9,065 nt of DNA from an uncultured Eubacteriales bacterium (GTDB lineage Bacteria; Bacillota; Clostridia; Oscillospirales; CAG-272): assembly GCA_900321265.1 (NCBI GenBank), contig ONVJ01000101.1:1-9065 (forward strand). Direction: 5' to 3'. A program made the translations under genes and the position numbers. The notes beneath the pieces are model-generated. The model did no database searches, had not been told where the DNA came from, and was given only the letters and a program-made list of their open reading frames with translations. Positions 7,223 to 9,065 of this stretch are shown here, one piece after another. Every line of letters starts with the position of its first letter. Position 1 is the stretch's first letter.

Positions 7223-7563
7223 TGAGTGAGGCGGTCGTTAAAATGCTCTTTGCCGGACGCGCCGCTGAATCGGGCTACTACGCCGTTATCGGTCTTGCCG
7301 TTGTCTTTTTCGTGCTTGCCGTCATCTGGGGGATCCTTGAACTGACCGGATTTCTCTTCAGAAAAAAGAATACCGGAGTGCAGACGGCGCCGGCTGAGGT
7401 CAGCCGTCCGCTTCCCGACGCGGCAAAAGATGAGGAGACGGTCGCCGCGATAACCGCAGCGGTTGCCATGATCCTCGCGGGAGAGTCAAAGGCTGCCGGC
7501 GGGGATGAGAAAACACCGAAATTCCGCGTCGTCGCTTTCCGCCGGACAGGCGGGAGAAGCTGA
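7222..7563 (+). CDS. Small single-pass membrane subunit (OadG/MmdD-like) of the Na+-pumping decarboxylase
   Basis: This 113-residue protein has one transmembrane helix (about 19-42), a short Pro/Ala-rich segment, a conserved-looking helix (DEETVAAITAAVAMIL) and the C-terminal signature FRVVAFRRTGGRS, typical of the OadG/MmdD family. In this family it holds the peripheral alpha subunit and the membrane beta subunit together. The start is set at ATG 7222: AGGAG at 7211-7215 is 6 bases upstream and the codon overlaps the alpha stop as TGATG, a sign of coupled translation. GTG at 7219 is an alternative that adds one Met. The family is poorly conserved in sequence, so its position between alpha and the biotin carrier carries part of the weight. 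Confidence 0.85.
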   Translation: MSEAVVKMLFAGRAAESGYYAVIGLAVVFFVLAVIWGILELTGFLFRKKNTGVQTAPAEVSRPLPDAAKDEETVAAITAAVAMILAGESKAAGGDEKTPKFRVVAFRRTGGRS

Positions 7564-7572
7564 CTGCGTCAG
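7560..7572 (+). other. Small inverted repeat across the small-subunit stop codon
   Basis: CTGAC (7560-7564) and GTCAG (7568-7572) pair around a 3-base loop, spanning the stop codon. The 54-base gap that follows (to 7617) shows no U-tract or convincing promoter, so this is not a terminator and the operon probably continues. It may slow ribosomes or protect a processed end; chance is equally likely. Confidence 0.2.
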
Positions 7573-7617
7573 AATGATTTGTTTAATGTCATCAGATTAT
7601 TAATTCAGGAGCCGAAC

Positions 7618-7977
7618 ATGAGAAGATTCAAGGTTTGTGTCAACGGGACGGAATATACCGTCGATATAGAGGAGATAACCGGATCAGAGCCCGCGGCTCA
7701 GTCTGTACCCGCGGCCCCGGCCGCCTCCGCGCAGCCTGAGAAGGCTGTGGAAGCCCGTCCTGCCGGGACTGAGGTAAAATCGCCTATCCAGGGAACAGTC
7801 GTTAAGACATCGGTTTCCGTAGGCGATACCGTCGCCGCCGGCGACCGGATATGCGTCCTCGAGGCGATGAAGATGGAATATGACATTAACGCGCCCTGCG
7901 CGGGGAAGATATCCGCCGTCTGCGTCACGAGAGGCGAAACGGCCGAGGAGGGACGCGTCCTCGCCGTGATCTCCTGA
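7618..7977 (+). CDS. Biotin carrier subunit of the decarboxylase (biotinyl domain protein)
   Basis: This 119-residue protein carries carboxybiotin between the alpha and beta subunits. Residues 1-22 (MRRFKVCVNGTEYTVDIEEI) match the N-terminal strand pair seen in decarboxylase gamma subunits. Residues about 25-50 form a flexible Ala/Pro linker, and residues about 52-119 form the lipoyl/biotinyl domain. The biotinylation motif EAMKME is intact with Lys at 85, and VKSPIQGTVVK with GDTVAAGD are typical of the fold. The start is ATG 7618, because AGGAG at 7607-7611 is 6 bases upstream and the protein matches family starts from there; an upstream TTG at 7579 has no support. A biotin ligase encoded elsewhere would be needed. 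It lies 54 bases after the small subunit and 21 before beta. Confidence 0.95.
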   Translation: MRRFKVCVNGTEYTVDIEEITGSEPAAQSVPAAPAASAQPEKAVEARPAGTEVKSPIQGTVVKTSVSVGDTVAAGDRICVLEAMKMEYDINAPCAGKISAVCVTRGETAEEGRVLAVIS

Positions 7978-7998
7978 CTTTGAGACAGGGAACTGAAA

Positions 7999-9065
7999 AT
8001 GGCTGAAAAACTAATTCAGATCTTCGAAACGACGGGGATCGCCAAGGTCTTCGGCACCGACGATCCCTGGCTGCCGCTCAAGACTCTGATCATGTATGTG
8101 ATCGTCGGAGTCCTGATCTGGTGCGCGGTCGTCAAGGAATACGAGCCGCTGCTGCTGCTGCCGATCGCGATCGGTATGCTGATGGCGAACCTCCCCGGAG
8201 CCGACCTTTTTCACATGGAGCTCTTCCTCTCGGAAGGCGAGCTGAATATCGGCAACGTGTTCGCGAAGGGCGGACTGCTTGACTATCTCTATCTCGGGGT
8301 AAAGCTCGGACTCTATCCGTCGCTGATCTTTCTCGGTATCGGCGCGATGACCGATTTTACCCCCCTCATTGCCAATCCGAAGACGATCCTGATCGGAGGC
8401 GCGGCGCAGTTCGGCGTTTTCGCCGCCTTCTTCGCGTCTTATACATCCGGATTCTTTGATATAAAAGAGGCAGCCGCGGTCGGAACGATAGCCGGCGCCG
8501 ACGGCCCAACCGCCATTCTTACGTCAAAGATACTGGCGCCGATGCTTCTTTCGGCGATAGCGATCGCGGCATATATATATATGGCGCTGATACCGATGAT
8601 ACAGCCGCCGGTCATCAGACTTCTCACGACTAAAAAAGAGCGGATGATCCGCATGCCTCCCCCGAGGAAGGTCTCGAAGCTTGAGAAGATCCTTTTCCCG
8701 ATCACCGTCGCGCTTGTCGTGTGTCTGATCGTCCCCGAATCGGCTCCGCTCGTCGGATTCATGATGTTCGGCAATCTGCTCAACGTCAGCGGTGTCACCG
8801 ACCGCCTTTCCACGACCGCCAAAAACGGACTGATGAATACGATAACGGTATTTCTCGGTGTTTCGGTCGGTGCGACTGCGTCGGCGGCCAACTTCCTAAA
8901 CTTCAAGACGCTGCTGATAGTCGGTATCGGAGTGCTCTCATTCGCCCTTGCCACCGCCGGAGGAATCCTGTTTGCCAAGCTGATGTGCTTCCTCTCGGGC
9001 GGTAAGATCAATCCTCTGATCGGCGCCGCAGGCGTTTCGGCGGTCCCCATAGCCGCCAGAGTCGT
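7999..9065 (+). CDS. Na+-translocating decarboxylase beta subunit (OadB/MmdB/GcdB family), 3'-truncated by the window edge
   Basis: This is the membrane pump that decarboxylates carboxybiotin and drives Na+ out of the cell. The frame is open from ATG 7999 (AGGGA 7 bases upstream) to the right edge, giving 355 residues; beta subunits usually run about 375-435, so little is missing. Family segments are clear: AMTDFTPLIANPKT and AAQFGVFAAFFA, GTIAGADGPTAI, then INPLIGAAGVSAVPIAARVV at the end. Residues known to matter in Klebsiella OadB align here: D203 as D168, N373 as N338, G377 as G342, S382 as S347 and R389 as R354. Multiple hydrophobic helices surround them. A soluble-looking basic loop (KKERMIRMPPPRKVSKLEK) lies near 215-233. 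All ion-path residues present suggest a working pump. The family name is firm; the choice among OadB, MmdB and GcdB depends on the alpha subunit, so no symbol is given. Confidence 0.96.
   Translation, partial: MAEKLIQIFETTGIAKVFGTDDPWLPLKTLIMYVIVGVLIWCAVVKEYEPLLLLPIAIGMLMANLPGADLFHMELFLSEGELNIGNVFAKGGLLDYLYLGVKLGLYPSLIFLGIGAMTDFTPLIANPKTILIGGAAQFGVFAAFFASYTSGFFDIKEAAAVGTIAGADGPTAILTSKILAPMLLSAIAIAAYIYMALIPMIQPPVIRLLTTKKERMIRMPPPRKVSKLEKILFPITVALVVCLIVPESAPLVGFMMFGNLLNVSGVTDRLSTTAKNGLMNTITVFLGVSVGATASAANFLNFKTLLIVGIGVLSFALATAGGILFAKLMCFLSGGKINPLIGAAGVSAVPIAARV
8571..8582. repeat. (AT)6 dinucleotide run inside the beta subunit gene
   Basis: Six uninterrupted AT repeats encode part of AYIYMA in a transmembrane helix. 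In an otherwise GC-rich gene this is a short simple repeat; slippage by one unit would shift the frame. The frame is intact here. Confidence 0.7.

Noticed and set aside
7564..7617. Possible internal promoter before the biotin carrier gene
   Set aside because: TTGTTT and TAATTC at 16-base spacing are both weak, and the genes on each side belong to the same complex, so read-through is simpler.
8439..9050. Open frame of 203 codons on the - strand opposite the beta subunit
   Set aside because: The + strand encodes a clear OadB-family protein with all key residues, so the antisense frame is a shadow.

Overview
The window looks like chromosomal DNA from an uncultured Gram-positive gut-type anaerobe of the Clostridia. 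This is inferred from three things. The first gene belongs to an extracellular solute-binding protein family that is abundant in that class. PolA has a decayed proofreading domain, as is common in Firmicutes. A Na+-translocating decarboxylase operon of the kind found in anaerobes follows. The DNA is fairly GC-rich by eye. All seven genes lie on the + strand, coding density is high, and no stretch over 300 bases lacks a gene.

Layout: (1) bases 3-1301 hold the 3' part of a solute-binding lipoprotein-like gene that runs off the left edge. (2) Bases 1385-3958 hold polA, with an active-looking 5' nuclease, a 3'-5' exonuclease-like domain without its acidic metal ligands, and an intact polymerase domain. 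(3) After a 141-base gap with two possible hairpins, bases 4100-5791 encode a membrane-anchored CapA-family (PGA_cap) metallophosphatase-like ectodomain. It sits on a long Ser/Thr/Pro linker containing an 18-base-period hexapeptide array. (4) From 5834 to the right edge lies a four-gene Na+-pumping decarboxylase operon: carboxyltransferase alpha, small single-pass OadG-like subunit, biotin carrier, and the membrane beta subunit, which is cut by the window end.

The last four genes should form one machine. Alpha moves a carboxyl group from an acyl-CoA-type substrate to the biotin on the carrier. Beta decarboxylates carboxybiotin and exports Na+. The small subunit ties the complex to the membrane. 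The carrier has the biotinylation motif, and beta keeps the residues known to matter in Klebsiella OadB. The alpha subunit is of the MmdA/PccB type, not the OadA type, but it is short and its CoA-carboxylate motifs have drifted, so the substrate is open. A perfect TATAAT box followed by an imperfect palindrome lies just upstream of the operon and is the best regulatory candidate here.

I found no mobile element, CRISPR array, tRNA or rRNA. I see no clear new system. The points most worth a second look are the divergent carboxyltransferase, the palindrome at its promoter and the repeat-stalk CapA-like protein.
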